61,591 nucleotides of DNA, taken from assembly GCA_964530525.1 (NCBI GenBank), contig CAZHBH010000004.1:1-61591 (forward strand), in the 5' to 3' direction. The stretch is from CAYNQN01 sp964530525. Its GTDB lineage: Bacteria; Actinomycetota; Acidimicrobiia; Acidimicrobiales; Acidimicrobilacustridaceae. The notes beneath the pieces are model-generated. The model was not told the DNA's origin. It worked only from the letters and a program-made list of their open reading frames with translations, and made no database searches. Position numbers and translations under genes: made by a program. This document shows, in pieces, positions 61,227-61,591 of the stretch (its first letter is position 1; the number at the start of each line of letters is the position of its first letter).

Positions 61227-61591
61227 ATGCCAGCAGAGCTGCCCGCCCCGGTTGCCCAGGGGCCCCTGAACGAGCCCAACCAGGAGATCTTCCGGATGCT
61301 CCTGCGGGAGCGCATCGTGGTCCTCGGCAGCGACGTGAACGACCAGGTGGCGAACCAGCTCATCGCCCAGCTCCTCTACCTCGAAGGCCAGGACGCAGAG
61401 CGCGACATCTGGCTCTACATCAACTCGCCCGGTGGCTCGGTGTCGGCTGGCATGGCCATCTACGACACGATGCAGTTCGTGCGTCCCGACATCGCGACCA
61501 TCTGCATGGGTCTGGGTGCGTCGATGGGCCAGTTCCTGCTCTGCGCCGGAGCTCCGGGCAAGAGGTACTCGCTGCCCCACGCGCGGATCAT
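61227..61591 (+). CDS. clpP: ATP-dependent Clp protease proteolytic subunit (cut by window edge)
   Basis: 121 complete codons before the window ends. IFRMLLRERIVVLGSDVNDQVANQLIAQLLYLEGQDAERDIWLYINSPGGSV and MGLGASMGQFLLCAGAPGKRYSLPHARI match ClpP, with the catalytic Ser in GASMG; the His and Asp lie near or beyond the end. AGAGGAG is upstream of the ATG at 61227. Actinobacteria usually have clpP1-clpP2 followed by clpX; the next gene is outside the window. Confidence 0.93.
   Translation, partial: MPAELPAPVAQGPLNEPNQEIFRMLLRERIVVLGSDVNDQVANQLIAQLLYLEGQDAERDIWLYINSPGGSVSAGMAIYDTMQFVRPDIATICMGLGASMGQFLLCAGAPGKRYSLPHARI

Overview
The window reads as one contiguous piece of a high-GC actinobacterial chromosome, most likely an Acidimicrobiia-like lineage outside the mycolic-acid group. 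This is inferred from gene content. Mycothiol genes (an Mca-type amidase and a MshD-like acetyltransferase), a KstR-type steroid regulator with its operators, a group II truncated haemoglobin and an F420-type (Ddn family) reductase are all actinobacterial signatures. GTG and TTG starts are common, and many genes seem leaderless, with a -10 hexamer TANNNT placed 6-7 nt before the start codon. A run of ten Ns inside a gene (35118-35127) suggests a draft or metagenome-derived scaffold.

Layout. 0-10.4 kb: housekeeping and accessory genes (NfeD, mca, a beta-hydroxyacid dehydrogenase, a nitronate-monooxygenase-like enzyme, ChbG/YdjC, a nuclease lipoprotein, PAP2, a RecB-like nuclease, a hydrolase), merging into lipid genes (Hsd4A-like SDR, geranylgeranyl-reductase-like flavoprotein). 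10.4-25.0 kb: a steroid/branched-lipid catabolic region holding four acyl-CoA dehydrogenase genes, a KstR-like repressor translationally coupled to a FadD3-like ligase, a second CoA ligase, a zinc alcohol dehydrogenase, two DUF35 proteins and two thiolase-fold proteins. 25.1-30.2 kb: hisDCBHAF on the minus strand. 30.4-38.7 kb: nth, mshD-like, MaoC, membrane proteins, then a KshA-like Rieske oxygenase between two unusual amidohydrolase-fold paralogs, and a histidine-kinase-like ATPase. 38.7-45.2 kb: hisI-trpE-ygfZ-trpC-trpF-trpB-trpA. 45.2-52.1 kb: glbO, a Ddn-like gene, bcp, fabZ, and a minus-strand FAS-II operon fabD-fabH-fabG-acpP-fabF. 52.1-53.6 kb: a tandem repeat array next to ssrA (tmRNA) and smpB. 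53.7-60.9 kb: mec-cysM-murL-murD2-MBL-rph-rdgB. 60.9-61.6 kb: repeat copies, tRNA-Leu(UAG), and the start of clpP.

How the genes work together. Four near-palindromic 14-mers matching the KstR consensus TnnAACnnGTTnnA sit in front of steroid-type genes and mostly overlap a -10 element. The kstR-like gene itself is in the same region, so this is a self-contained KstR-type regulon. The DUF35/thiolase-like cluster and the KshA-like oxygenase fit side-chain and ring degradation of sterols. The his and trp genes follow the usual actinobacterial order, except that a single inversion appears to have split hisF from hisI.

Most notable: (i) MurL-MurD2 in the chromosomal slot where mycobacteria carry murI; (ii) FabD fused to a biotinyl/lipoyl-like domain without the modifiable lysine; (iii) a repeat family next to stable-RNA genes; (iv) metal-ligand-depleted amidohydrolase paralogs around KshA; (v) the KstR-box/-10 geometry; (vi) mec-cysM without cysO. 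All assignments come from reading the sequence and from knowledge of the families; no database search was run.
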